The notes beneath the pieces are model-generated. The model had not been told where the DNA came from and did no database searches. It worked only from the letters and a program-made list of their open reading frames with translations. Shown piece after piece: positions 48,495 to 59,999 of a DNA stretch of 64,000 bases. Origin of the DNA: Hibiscus mutabilis (taxonomy: Eukaryota; Streptophyta; Magnoliopsida; Malvales; Malvaceae); contig CM033726.1 of NCBI GenBank assembly GCA_019671005.1, positions 744,001 through 808,000 on the forward strand, in the 5' to 3' direction. Made by a program: the position numbers and the translations under genes. Each line of letters opens with the position of its first letter. Position 1 is the stretch's first letter.

Positions 48495-50091
48495 CTAGTG
48501 AATTACCTCAAAGGTTTCCTTGCATTTCCACTCTCCAACTTGTAACTCCATGCCTTGTGCCATTCCCACTATCGGAACACCTCTATAATTGACGGTCTTG
48601 ATTACCCCAATTGATTCCTCAACCTTTAAACCAAGCTTGTCGGCAACTTTCTTTAACATAAACAAGTGAGATGTTCTCGTGTCAACAAGATCACTTCTCC
48701 TTTGACCTACAACGTTGATGTCTAAGTACATCAACCCTTTCTGCTTCCGGCCCTTTCTCGCCTTTGCGGAACTCAACAGCATTGAGCCAAGTCTCGCAGC
48801 CTCTTCACTCTCGGGCTTGTCCTCCTCCTTGGATGGCTTGACTCGCCCTGGGCACTCTCTCACCAAATGAGGCCCCTTGCATCGGTAACACTTCAATTGC
48901 TTCCCTTCTACTCTTGGCTCGATTGTTTTGACACTCGCAATCGCACCAAGTCTACATTCCCTCTCGTCTTACTCATCATCCCCATCGACGATGGCATCGA
49001 GGCGGCTATTCTTAGGACAGTCTTTCACCGGGTGTGGACCAACACAACGGTAGCACCTTACGGGTCCTCGTTCCTCATTCTCTAATGGTCTGACGAACTT
49101 GTTGGGCTTTTCGTCACCATCACTGCAATGATGATCATCCTCGTCTCCCCCACTATTGTTCTTGCTACGGGGCTTGAAAGACTTAGATTTCTCAACTTCA
49201 AACTGTGCAATAGATTTAGCTGCGACCAATGCTTTAGAAAGATCTTGCACTCCCCTCCGCATTAACTCCATTTGGGCCCATCGTTGGAGTCTATGTATCA
49301 AAGTAAAGAAGCCATCGTCTTCACTCAAGTTCGGGATTTGGAGCTTGAGCTCAATGAACTCTCTGACATACTCAATGATGGAACCGTCATGTCTAAGTTA
49401 CCGCAACTTCTTTCGAGTCTCGTGTTGGTCGTTGCTTGGATAGAATTGATCTTTAAGCTCAACTTGAAACTCCTTCCATGTCTCAATAGGAATGTTCTAG
49501 CTCTTCTCTTCAGAGCATCTGCATCGCCACCACAAAAGTCGCCACCACAAAAGAGCGACGTCAGTCAAATACATAGAAGCAATAATTACCTTTTTCCGCA
49601 TCATCCTTGATGCCCATGGCCTCAAAATACTGTTCCATGCTCCACACGAAGTTCTCAACATCTTGAGCCGATTTGTTCCCCTTAAACTGCTTCGGCTTTG
49701 GGATATCCTTCCTTAGTTTGGACACAACAGACCCTGCTCCATTCTTTAAGGCAGCTTTAACTAAGAACATCGTTGCCTTCATCTCTTCCATCTCTCTCTT
49801 CACAGCCTGAAACTCGGCCTCAAGCGTATCACCTCTGTTACCCAACTTCTCGAATAAATCCGTGAGAAGTTTCTCCATCTCTCCCTTGAGATGGTCCATC
49901 TGGTTGTCCTGTTCCTCGAAGCGTGTATCAACCACATCAAGTCACTCAATCGAGTCCTTCACTGATTCCTTAAGTCGGGTTACCTTACCCTCTAGCGACG
50001 TGAGGACATCTCTCGAGCTCCCTCGCTTTTCTTTAGCAGCCTGAGACTCCGCACCCTTTTGCGCTACAACAGCTTCTCCTTTCTTTGTTGC
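48495..50091 (-). pseudogene. gag and protease-like region of the LTR element
   Basis: Minus-strand text, in pieces: an N-terminal coiled-coil part (about 49930-50091, start MATKKGEAVV, then a stop); a gag capsid-like part (49561-49935, with PKPKQFKGNKSAQDVENFVW); the gag middle (48969-49328) with one CCHC knuckle CYRCVGPHPVKDC; and 48495-48896 with a second knuckle CYRCKGPHLVREC followed by a retropepsin-like segment. In the retropepsin-like segment the catalytic motif reads LVDTRTSHLF, where D-T-G/D-S-G would be expected. Stops and frameshifts separate the pieces. Two CCHC knuckles in tandem suggest an internal duplication or a composite origin. Confidence 0.7.
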
Positions 50092-50122
50092 CATCTCAAT
50101 TCAGTGACTTCCACGAACACTC

Positions 50123-50134
50123 GCTCTGATACCA
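50123..50134 (-). other. primer-binding site (initiator tRNA-Met)
   Basis: TGGTATCAGAGC on the minus strand, two bases inside the 5' LTR. Standard first-strand priming site of plant LTR retrotransposons. Confidence 0.85.
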
Positions 50135-50763
50135 ATTGTCACAGGGCTAAAATTTTGACCTAGCAAACCGCGCGGCTTTAGTCAATGTTTCTTAGACAAA
50201 CGACTAAGTAAGCCTGAATTCTCACTCCGAAAGATCAAAACTTTCAAGGCACTAAGAACGCAAGATCGTTCTAAGCGGAAGCAAACCATAGAGAATGGCC
50301 TTGCAAACCAAAACAAGAAAACAAAGAACACGAAGAACAACTCAGAGGATTTTTAGAGTAAATGCCTTGATTACTCTAAAGATAAAAGATTGAATGATTT
50401 ACAAGTGAGGTGGGGAGCCTCTATTTATAGTTAAACTCCCTCAGATCTGACGGTCAAAACTGATTTACATCTACGGACGAGATTACATCATATTTTTACA
50501 AAATCTCTAATTATCTCTAACATTATCTAAATAAAACATTTGAAATAATTCAAATAAATTAAATGGATAATGTCATCTTCTAGAACATTCTAGAACCTCT
50601 CATGGATTGGGCTAAGTCTGGTGGTCTTTTCACGCCCAATTCCTCTATAGGAACCCCTTCGGCAGCTAATTGCGCATATGACTCAGGTTCGAATTGGCGG
50701 CCCGTGTCAAAATGCACAAATACTAGTACAATCATCCAATGCAATGAAATACAAGCAGCTTAC

Positions 50764-52833
50764 CAGGGGGCAGCTAGTTACATATTGAAAGCCAATTGAT
50801 TCCCCGTATTCCTTCCAAAAAGCAAACTTTTCAGGCCTAACGTACTCTTTGACGGTCAAGTGGGCTGCATAAATATGAGTGCATTTAAGTTAAACATTGA
50901 CTTTCACTCCCAGATGAGTTACAACGAGTCGATGATTATAATGTTGATAATTGATAATGTCAACTTAAGCTATTACAGACATTAAGCAAGGCAGGATAGT
51001 CGATGCAGGATAAGTGATAGATTAAACATGTTTTTTTCAACATGATGATGGCGGTAATGAAATCATTAAATAGACAACTTGAGCCACGAGAGGGATATCA
51101 ATTAACTCAAGAAGAACAATAAGCAGGAGACGTGAATCGTGAACAATAGTGCGTACAACATATCATTGGCAAACACTGCTAGATTATACAAAATATTAGT
51201 TTGACATATGCAGGATTGAGGCTAACGAGGTCTATCTATCCTCCAGGCTCCAGCCAAAGTCCCGATGCTTGGGCATTCACTTAAGTTAGAGATCATTGCA
51301 CATAAAAATTTACCTGTAGATATTGTCCAAGCGTAAGAATATCAACATCTATAGCCCTTACATTAGCTAGGGCTTCCTTTAACTTGTCATCAGATTCACC
51401 AAGGCCGAGCATTATAGAAGATTTTGTTATCATTCATTCTTTGCTGAGCTTCATATGTCTTAGAACTGACAAGCTCTGCTCATACCTGCAAACATTTAAC
51501 AAACTAAACTATTAACCAGCTAGCACAAGAACACCGATTTTGGTTCTCACTTCTCCGAAACTGGAACACGGTTGGCGAAAAATGCTAAAATACCATGTGC
51601 TCTAAATACTTTAGAAGCCATCGTTTTTCCTCGATAAGACATCATATTGAATGAATGTAGGATCCAAATCAATGCCTTAACATCTACACAAGTTGAACAT
51701 AAAAGATTGAATGAATGTAGGATCCCTGACGATTCTTTAGAGCTGTTTCACAGTTTCAATGTTATGAGCAAAAACATCTAATCCTGAGTGTACCAAAGTG
51801 TCTACAGCTTTCAAATCACCTCGGAAATCAGAAGTTAAACACTCAACCATGATGTCTGGCTTAAGTTTCTGCACATAATCATATACAAACCCGATAAAAC
51901 TTCATATACTTTCCAAACTCTTCCTCGAAAACATACATAATAACAAAGAACAAACACAACCAATTGCTATAGCGAGTAACAAGTCACATATACAACCTTC
52001 ATTGCTTGGACAGTCCGAGCAAAAGCCCACTTCCACCATCAAGTAAATCATCACGGTCTACGCTAGTCAGAACAATATAATCCACACTACAAATATCGGC
52101 GGCATACAGTATACAAGCATAGAAAAACTTGATACTGAATTCTCAGCAGCAAGGGAAACCCGAAAACAATCGAAAGCCATTGATAAACAATGAAGCACAA
52201 TCATTGTTCAACAATAGAAGCTAAACAATGCAAAGCTTACCCCCAGCAGGCAATTGCTTGAGCCGTATTCTCGGGATCCATCGGGTCAGGCGGCGCCGGG
52301 TTCCTACTGGTTTTAACAGCACAAAATCGACAACCTCGAGTGCAAGTGTCCCCAAGCACCATTATTGTTGCTGTTGCCAACACTGTCCAGCAAAATTGAT
52401 CCCTTCAAAAACCCTTATTAATTAATAGCAAAAACAAAGTTTAAAAATCAGAAGAAAAAGGGAAATTACCTCTCCAATGTTAGGGCACTGAGCTTCTTCA
52501 CAAACAGTATTGAGTTTCAAGCGAGAGAGGGATTGTTTAACCTCATCAAACCTCTGCCCTTGTGGAGCTTTCTGCCTCAGCCACTCCGGTTTCTTCACAT
52601 TAAGATCTCTGCCCGTGAAGGGCCCCATCCCACCCGGGTATGACCCGTTTTTGGTATCCGACTCCATCAGCTTCCCAACCGCGGATAACGATGTGGGTTG
52701 CGGCGGTTTCTTGGCATCGATCTTCGAGGCTGAATCGAAAGACTCGCATCGGATTTCCACTTGTGAAAACGAAAACGATGTTTTACGGGGCCTTGGGATG
52801 GGGGATTGAAGGTTTTGAGATTGATACGGACAT
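50764..52833 (-). pseudogene. LIP1P: plastid lipoyl synthase (LIP1p-like), multiply disrupted
   Basis: Radical-SAM enzyme that inserts sulfur into octanoyl groups to make lipoate for plastid pyruvate dehydrogenase. Minus-strand exons: 52470-52833 (transit peptide, then PEWLRQKAPQGQRFDEVKQS), 52241-52392 (SAM cluster motif CTRGCRFC present), 51997-52086 (VDYIVLTSVDRDDL), about 51725-51868 (KPDIMVECLTSDFRGDL), 51314-51440 (SSIMLGLGESDDKLKEAL) and about 50764-50864 (LTVKEYVRPEKFAFWKEYGE). Lesions: an extra C in a run (52800-52804), a 4-codon deletion at the start of exon 2 with no proper acceptor, a 1-base deletion near 52024, a stop TAA at 51737-51739, a rearranged stretch at 51645-51725 and a deletion of about 10 bases at 50854-50864. 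Clearly a pseudogene. A gag-only LTR element is inserted 55 bp beyond its last recognisable exon. Confidence 0.85.
51646..51725. repeat. 20-bp direct repeat inside the lipoyl synthase pseudogene
   Basis: ATTGAATGAATGTAGGATCC occurs at 51646-51665 and 51706-51725, exactly 60 bp apart, with unrelated sequence between. It lies where exon 4 should continue, so it marks a local rearrangement or filler insertion. Confidence 0.75.
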
Positions 52834-53200
52834 TTTTCAGTTCCTGAACAACAATCTGGGACCTGGAAATGGGAACAAAGACGATTTTAAAAGGAGGATT
52901 CAATGCCAATGGCTTTGGATGGTTCTGGAGCCCATCCCAAAACATAGTAACTTGAGTTGTTAAACGAACCAACTTTCAAAATCTTAATTTCAAATAGTTC
53001 ACCAAATAATTTCAAACTTACGAGTAAAAAATTATGTACAAACATTATAATTAGTTTCAAGTTTCTAAATAAAATAATTTAAAGGTTTTAATTATTCATA
53101 TTTAAAGTTTTTAGTAAAAAATTTTCATTAACAGTTCACATTAACTCAATTAAACCCTAATTCAACTTATAAATATTTGGACTCATCGTAGTTAAGTAAA
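52834..53200. other. upstream of the lipoyl synthase pseudogene
   Basis: Spacer, no feature recognised. Confidence 0.4.
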
Positions 53201-53215
53201 CACATTTAATAAGTA

Positions 53216-53312
53216 TTTTTTTATACACGGATTGTATACAATTTCAAAACTTTAAATTTTAAATCTTGAAATAGACGGGGCCGTGTAAACAACTTGTGTA
53301 TAAGATAATTTT
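53216..53312. mobile_element. 97-bp TATACACA-type inverted-repeat element with 15-bp flanking repeats
   Basis: A short insert with ends TTTATACACGGATTGTATAC and the mirror-like GTGTAAACAACTTGTGTATA. It is bounded on both sides by the identical 15 bases cacatttaataagta (53201-53215 and 53313-53327). The TATACACA/GTGTAAAC motifs link it to the TTTGATACACA elements. A 15-bp duplication is longer than the 9-10 bp seen for copies A and B. Confidence 0.6.
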
Positions 53313-53327
53313 CACATTTAATAAGTA

Positions 53328-53997
53328 ATTTTTTTTAAATATAAAAAAGTTACCTTTTTAAACTTTAAAATTTTAAATCTTAAAATAAATATAATATATA
53401 AGACTTTGTAAAAACTAAAATAATTTATTTTACTAATTTATTTGGTATTTGTAAAAAAAAAAACTCTATATTTATAGATGACTATTTATATTATAACATT
53501 CAGAAAAAAATGGCTCGTTTAATTTTAAAGTTTAAAGTCTTTTTAAAGTTTAAAATTTAGGATTTCTCATTAGTTTAAAATTTTAAAATAATAGTTAAAG
53601 CCCTAGTTTTCAACTGGAAAAATATTTATAAATAAACGTTCTCAGCAATTTCAAGATAAAAACTATCAAACACTAGTTTGAAACTTTTATTTTTTTTGAA
53701 CAATTTCTGCGAGGGGAAGGGAAATTTTACTCTTATGGGGTCTCAAACTTTATAAGGAAAATGCGTCTGCTTTAAATTTCAAGATAGAAAAGCTATTAGA
53801 GATTGTTGACAAAATAAGAAATTTTCGACTTTAAAAGTATACAAATTGAGTTTACCATATAAGGGACCAACTCAACAAAATTTTGGACCTACAAATAAAT
53901 AATCCCGGAACAACGTTGCTCATTAACATTTATTGAGGCAATCCCCAAGATTTTCCCTGCACCTAAATTCTTGATGAAATGCAATGTCATTCTGGCA
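53328..53997. other. intergenic, AT-rich
   Basis: 3' flank of the next gene, no feature recognised. Confidence 0.4.
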
Positions 53998-56900
53998 TTA
54001 AGTAGCATTAGATGAATCCTCATTGGAACCTTCTGATTCGGAACTGTCCACCATCTTCTCGAGTGAATCTATATCCCCGGCTTCGGAGAAAGTGTGTAGC
54101 CGGAGTTTTTCTACGTCCTCGCTGAAAAAGAGGGAGAGAACGATTAAGTATTTCGTACAGAGGAATACGAAACACATCATCTGTTGGTATTTATTTCTAG
54201 TTCCTTTCCATCATTTTTGTGAGAACTACAATGTAGACTGAAAGTTGAATAGACAAGTCTTACTCTGTAACCCCAAATACTTCCTTCACGATCAAGGAGC
54301 TATCCCTCGAGCAGAACTCCGGCAACTGCACAAAATTTCCGACAAAAACATAATCAATTTAAGGTTGTGCACAAGGAAAAAAGAAATCACAGATTAAACC
54401 TGCGGATAAGTTCAGAAACAAATGCAATTATATGATCACTCAGAATGTAAAAAAAGAAAAGAAAAGAAACTCGAATAGATGACATTGAAAATGAGATATG
54501 CTTGTTTGGATTATCTTTTACTCATTCATACTTAATACAAAGAAGCATACTTAATCCAAATCACTCTAGAGACCTAAGTTACTTACAATTCTGTGTGGGT
54601 GTCGGATATGGGTATGTACCCTCCGCGAGTATCTTAAATTTACATTTTAAAGGTTTTTCGTATATTTAGAGGGTCAACAAATGTGTCAGACACGAATGCT
54701 AGACAAGGGTACTTCAAGAGAAAAATGAAAAGTTACTCAAACCATCTATAAGGCCGCAAAACTATGAAATAGTTCATCAAAATATTTTTAAAAAGACTTG
54801 AGTGGCTATCATCAATTGCAGATCAAATAAAATATACATCATCGATGAAAAACAATCGTTGCATATCATATATATTAATTGAGTAAGAAATGCACACAAA
54901 ATCCACAGAAAAGGTAAGCACTAGGAACGATGATATAAAGCTATCTGTTCAACAACACACCTCGGACAGATATAAAACCTTCCCAAAAAGGCCTTGCACA
55001 GCAAGTTTCCTCTTGAATCCTTTTTCTGTAAGCCCTGACATGTCCATGACAACTGGGCCTGAACAGTAAAGAAAATTTATCAGTGTCGGATACAAAACAC
55101 TCCGAGGAAGATAAATCATATAGAAGTTCACAGAGAGGGTGTATGGAAGATTAAAAAAGATACGAAAGCAACTTTGAATCTTAAACCACACTTAAAATTA
55201 GATCAGTACACGTTTATGATAAGAATAATTCAAATCACCCCCGTCAGTTGCCAGAGAAGATATATCAAATGACTTCAAGCCAATGAGAAATGCCCATATC
55301 AGCATTTTCGGAAATAATTTTTCAGAAAAGTGTAACTACCACAATCACCTATATTGTCCATCATTCAAGGTTAATAGGTTACAGGAAAAGAAAGAGGAAA
55401 ACCATATCACATATTAATATATTATCAGTAGAGCATTAATATGTCACATAACAAGTAAAGAGAGCAGCAGAACTAAAAGTTACCCTTTTCTCGCACAATT
55501 CGCCTTGAGATTTCATTTAAAATTTCAGCAACTTGAGAATCGTCGAGCATTGAAGCTTTCCTCAGGTGGATTAAGTTAGCAACCAAATCTGCACTCCATG
55601 GTTTCTCATTCAAAGAATACCTAATGTACTTGCGCAGAATCTCCTCCACGCTAAAACCTGTCTGGATACGGATTAGCAGTTAATATTAAAACTCAAATGA
55701 CAAGCATGTTGTACATTAAAATAACAACAAAAATGTATGCATGATATGTGTGCGCGTGTGTAAGTGTCTCCATCATATCAATTACCTCCTAGAGACCATT
55801 AAAAACATATACATAGAAAAAATAAAACCAAGCTCGATAGCGAAGTCCTATTGTAATGATCCTTTGCCAATAAAATGTTCTCTAGAATAAAATTTCTTAA
55901 GAAAAAGGCAATAATTAATTGGTCTAAATTTTTAGCATAGTATATGGTATTATGGTTACTTGAAGATGGATCTTATTTTCCCCTTTTCAATAAGAATGTA
56001 AATTCTAATAAAAAGGAATCATGTCTCTTGAGAGTTGAAATCGACAGACGGTGCAGAATTTTCCATAAGGAGATAGACACATCCGAACAGAAAACACCTG
56101 TGATACTCGAACTCAAGAGTGAGAATTGGACGGACGGACGTATATGTTCGACAAGAATATGTTCAATTTTCTAACTTAGCTTTTGAATGTTACCCTTTCT
56201 ATGTAAACCAGGGATTTAAATGACAGTCTGCAACTAATACAGTCCGAAACCACGACACCGCCGTTATGTCCCCAATAACATCTGTTCTTTAAAAAATCAA
56301 CAACCGGCAATAATACAACCAAAAACTCATATATAGGTTGAGGAGGTAATTTCAGAATGGGTCTCACCTTTTGCACTAATCCCTGTACTGCTGATTGATC
56401 AACTGCACCACTTCCTTGCTGAAACAACTCATCGATTGATTTGCAAAGCACTGCATTTTTATTAACCTGAGAAGCCAAAACCCATTCCCTATTAGTGCAT
56501 AACAATTGAAGAATTACGAGAATTCAAATTCAATTCCAAAACCAATTCAAACCCCAGATAAAAAACTTCAAAATAAATCAATCCCAACCAACCAATTTCT
56601 TTCTCTTGTGCCTGGGAGAAGTGAATTTCTTAACAGTCTTAACAAAAGCAATGACAAACGTGACACCAGCGTACGCTAAAGGAACAGCTAGAATCCAAGG
56701 CAAAGAGCTGGAGCCGACTCTGGGTCCAGGGATGGCTTGAGAAACGGAGCCGGTGAACTCAACAAGGTCCAATGCCTTCTCCTGAATCCAGGGCAGTTCC
56801 TCTTCGACCTCCACTTCCTCTTCTTCTTCGACTCCTTCCTTGTTCTTTTCTCTTGGGGTTTTCGATGGCACCGCATTCTCTCCGCCGCCCTTGGCGGCGG

Positions 56901-57075
56901 CCGCCGCCGCGGTGATGAGAGAAAGGGAGGTGTTGGGTGTTCTTATCGGGGTCAAACGAGGGATTGAGAAGACAGAAGGAGGGAAGGGACGGGTATGGAG
57001 TTTGGGTCGGGAGGAAGGGAAAGAAGAAGTGAAGGAAAGAGAGGAAGATGATGAAGAAGAAGCGATAATGGCCAT
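53998..57075 (-). CDS. conserved chloroplast-targeted protein of uncertain function, intact
   Basis: Six exons on the minus strand: 56593-57075, 56368-56466, 55484-55661, 54961-55058, 54264-54325 and 53998-54121, giving 347 residues with all phases matching. The N-terminus (MAIIASSSSSSSLSFTSSF) is Ser-rich, basic and acid-free, a typical plastid transit peptide. An acidic stretch follows (residues 79-94), then the conserved LPWIQEKALDLVEFTGS, and one likely membrane helix at about 126-147 (LPWILAVPLAYAGVTFVIAF) followed by a basic segment. The rest is soluble and helical (TGFSVEEILRKYIRYSLNEK, ISRRIVREKGPVVM, GFKRKLAVQGLFGKVLYLS) with an acidic tail. I recall similar plant proteins annotated as armadillo-like plastid proteins but cannot name the gene or its role. 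Start codons of this gene and the phosphatase on the right are divergent, 945 bp apart. Confidence 0.85.
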
Positions 57076-58020
57076 TGAGAAAATGGATTGTTTTTGCTTT
57101 TAGAGTTTCAGACTTCTGAGCTTATAGTCCTTTTGATTCTCAAATGGCCAAACACCTAACCACAGTTTGTTTTTAGGTAAACTACAAGAATGACCACTTT
57201 ATTATGCGGAAAATTTTTATTTTGACCACTGACTTTTCAATTTTTTCAATCATATCACTTAATTATTTTAATGATATCAAGATACTTATTGTCAAAAGTT
57301 AAAGGAGAAATTGATGTAGCAGTTAAAAAACTAAAATAATTACACATTTGGTTATGTTATTTACGAATTTTATTAATTTAATCCTTATTTTAATTTAGTT
57401 TAACAGATTTAATCATCCAATCAAGGTGATGATCAAATTGATAGAATTTGTAAGTAATCAAAATTAAATGTGTAACAATATTAATTTTTTTAAAAAATTA
57501 AGTTCACCCAAACTCTATCACCAGGTTTCATCACTGAGTTTTTATGTTTTATAAATTAAGGTTTAAAATTTAAGATTCTAGGAATTAAGAGTTTAAAATT
57601 TTAGTTTTTAAAGTGAATTTAGTCATATTTATGGAAGCATTTCTTATTATTAGTACATTAAATAATAATAAAAAATAAATAAATAAATAAATAATTAACA
57701 AGATTTAAATCGAACCGAGTCGAACTGAATCAAAATAAACTAATGGAAAAAGATAGCATAACAAAAAATTAACTGGCTTATTAGCTATTCTAACCAAACA
57801 CGGGCGAAAAGCCAACCAACATAAATAAACAAAGAGAGCCTCAAAATAAACTAATATTTTTTCCATCGTTTCGCAGTCTCCCCCTGTGGTTAAAACCCTA
57901 GATTCAGGGAGAATTGCGAAAGTTTTCATTTTTATTCATATTCCTTTATCCCCCCCCCCCTTGTTTTAAAACTCCGTAAAAGAAAAGGGATTCAAATTCC
58001 AAAACCCGAGGAAGAAATCT
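57076..58020. promoter_or_regulatory. divergent promoter region between two genes
   Basis: 945 bp between the start codons of the plastid protein (-) and the phosphatase (+). AT-rich, with a (AAAT)n tract at about 57672-57695 and a C-run at 57950-57960 just before the phosphatase leader. No specific elements assigned. Confidence 0.45.
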
Positions 58021-58101
58021 ATGGATTTGGATCTGTGGATATCAAAGGTTAAAGAAGGCCAACATCTTTTGGAAGACGAGCTTCAGCTTCTTTGCGAATA
58101 C
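58021..58101 (+). CDS. FYPP: PP6-type protein phosphatase catalytic subunit (FyPP), first exon only
   Basis: 27 codons starting MDLDLWISKVKEGQHLLEDE and ending LQLLCEY before a GT donor (58102). This equals the N-terminus of plant FyPP, the PP6-like Ser/Thr phosphatase that acts on phytochromes and PIN auxin carriers. The catalytic metal-binding motifs (GDIHG, GDFVDRG, GNHE) are encoded in later exons that do not appear in the window. Intron 1 is occupied from 58597 by a Ty3/Gypsy element reading the other way that runs past 64000. The remaining exons, if present, lie beyond. Confidence 0.8.
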
Positions 58102-58596
58102 GTATTTCCCCATTTCCATCTCTTTTTGTTTTATGCCCTCTTCTATTCCTAGGGTAATTTATTTACATTTTTTTAATTTTGGCCATGATTGGTAAAACTA
58201 GGGTTTGCGTGGTTTTGCGATCCGGAGATTGGGATGAACTCGAAAAATGATTGCTTCGTTTGTTAAAATGAACCCTAACCATTTGGAAATGAATTAAGAA
58301 TTGCAATCAAATGTCAAGTTCGTGTTTTTCCTTGAAATTCTAACGGCATTTATGTTTTTTTATTATAAAAAATAAAGTTTCTGGACCCTGAATGAGTTGC
58401 ATTTCCCGTGATTTCACTTGCTTAGCGAATCATAGGCGTATCATTTACTGTTATATTAATCAATGGAATTCAGTTTGTGTTATTCATTTTAATGGTGTAA
58501 TTTGGTGGTTGCTATATGTCAACTTGCAGTTTTATTTTCTATGAAGGTTTATTCTTCTTATCATTATTAATTGAACCTCGTTCATTGTATACTTGT
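58102..58596 (+). other. start of FyPP intron 1
   Basis: AT-rich intron sequence up to the retrotransposon boundary. The last five bases, cttgt, would be the left half of the element's target duplication. Confidence 0.55.
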
Positions 58597-59926
58597 TGTA
58601 GCGAAGGTCTCACTAAATAAAAACGATATATTTTTTGAAATGTTTTTTTTTCAAAGGTGTTTGTGATATTTAAAAATATTTATTCCGCAGGGTTTACAAA
58701 AAAACCTCATAAAAATGGAGTCGCCACCGGCCACTTAGGTAGGCCGGACACCATAAAACCAGAGATTCAAAAAAGACGGGGTTCGGGAGTCGATTTACGG
58801 ATGGGGAAGGATTAGCACCCCACACCGCCCAAAATTGGTACTTTAATAATTACCGCTTTATTAATATTGGATTTTCCGGATTAGAGTGAGCGATTATTTT
58901 AAAATTGGTCATAATTGCGAATAAATTTTAAAGGCCCGTTATCCGAGAATAAACGCCCAACCACTATCACTACGCACCGATCATCGGCCCGTTTACGCTC
59001 GGATAAAAGGGCACCGCATTGACAATTTATATATCATATGCAATCTTAGTGGCAAAAATATAAAACATGGCAAAATATTTAAATACAATAAATATTGACA
59101 TAATGAATACTAATCTAACATAAAATGCTAAACTAAAACATACATATATACATATTAATCTAACTCATAAATAAAAACATATCTAGCATAAACAAAATAC
59201 TAATATTCATAAATATTAATCTAACACATAAATAAAAACAAACTCAACATAAATAAAATACTATTCTAAAACATACATAAATAAATATTAATCTAACTCA
59301 TAAATAAAAACATATCTAACATAAATAAAATATTAATATACAACACAAATTTTAAAACATATTAAATATTAATCTAAAACATAAATATACAAAATAAAAA
59401 ATAAGACTAAAATTTTAAGATAAGCGATACTTTATTAAATTATAAAAATTACAACACTAATAAAAAAGGGAAGAAAATATACCTAACTAGGAGCTCGAGC
59501 GATTTAACTCCGCCGAGATCTACCGCGACCCTCCAAAAATATTAACTAGATCGGACCTAAAATAGGACCCCGATCGAATGTTGATCGAACCAATCGGGGT
59601 CGAGGGCACGCGCCAACCCCGCCAGCCTTGCGGCCGCCATGCCCCACGATTTGGGGTGCCAATTCATTTGGCAATTTGGCCTCAATTTTTCCTTCAATTG
59701 GCCGTGTGTATTCAATTTTTGGCCCCCATTCTTGCCGCCAATTGCTTCTATTTATAGGGGTGAGGAGGGTGACGTGGAGCTTTGTGCTCCACTCCCCCCC
59801 ATTTTTTTTTATTATTATTTTTTTTTTTTGCTTTTTTGCTTCCTTTTTTTGCCTTTTTTATATATATAATTTTAGTATTATAATAACACTAATAACACTA
59901 AAACCCGGTCAAAATGAGTGATTACA
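58597..59926 (-). repeat. 3' LTR of the Gypsy element
   Basis: On the minus strand it begins TGTAATCACTCATTTTGACC at 59926 and ends TTCGCTACA at 58597, i.e. 1330 bp. Its end block (58650-59030, with the GGTCGGTGGCGACTCC-like motif) matches the end of the solo LTR at 20217-23142 in inverse orientation. Confidence 0.85.
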
Positions 59927-59999
59927 GTTGCCCCTCTTTGCTTGTTCTTGTGAAACGAGGGCAAAGCAAAGATCAAAAGCACTCATTTTTATCAGACTT

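Larger units (their letters stand above)
46974..50709 (-). mobile_element. non-autonomous LTR retrotransposon with gag/protease but no polymerase (TR-GAG-like)
   Basis: Two direct repeats of equal length (573 bp), 46974-47546 and 50137-50709, bound a 2590-bp interior. On the minus strand the LTR starts TGACACGGGCC and ends CCCTGTGACA. Next to the 5' LTR, after a 2-base spacer, is a primer-binding site TGGTATCAGAGC (50123-50134) complementary to initiator tRNA-Met. Next to the 3' LTR is a purine-rich tract (47547-47560). The interior codes only for gag and a protease-like region, with no reverse transcriptase, RNase H or integrase. Flanks gaaat and aaatg share aaat, so the target duplication is imperfect. 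The LTRs are very similar to each other, so insertion was fairly recent. Confidence 0.9.

Noticed and set aside
52667..52972. 101-codon minus-strand frame starting MVRLTTQVTM
   Set aside because: It overlaps the lipoyl synthase first exon in another frame. The exon with family text and correct phase is the real one.
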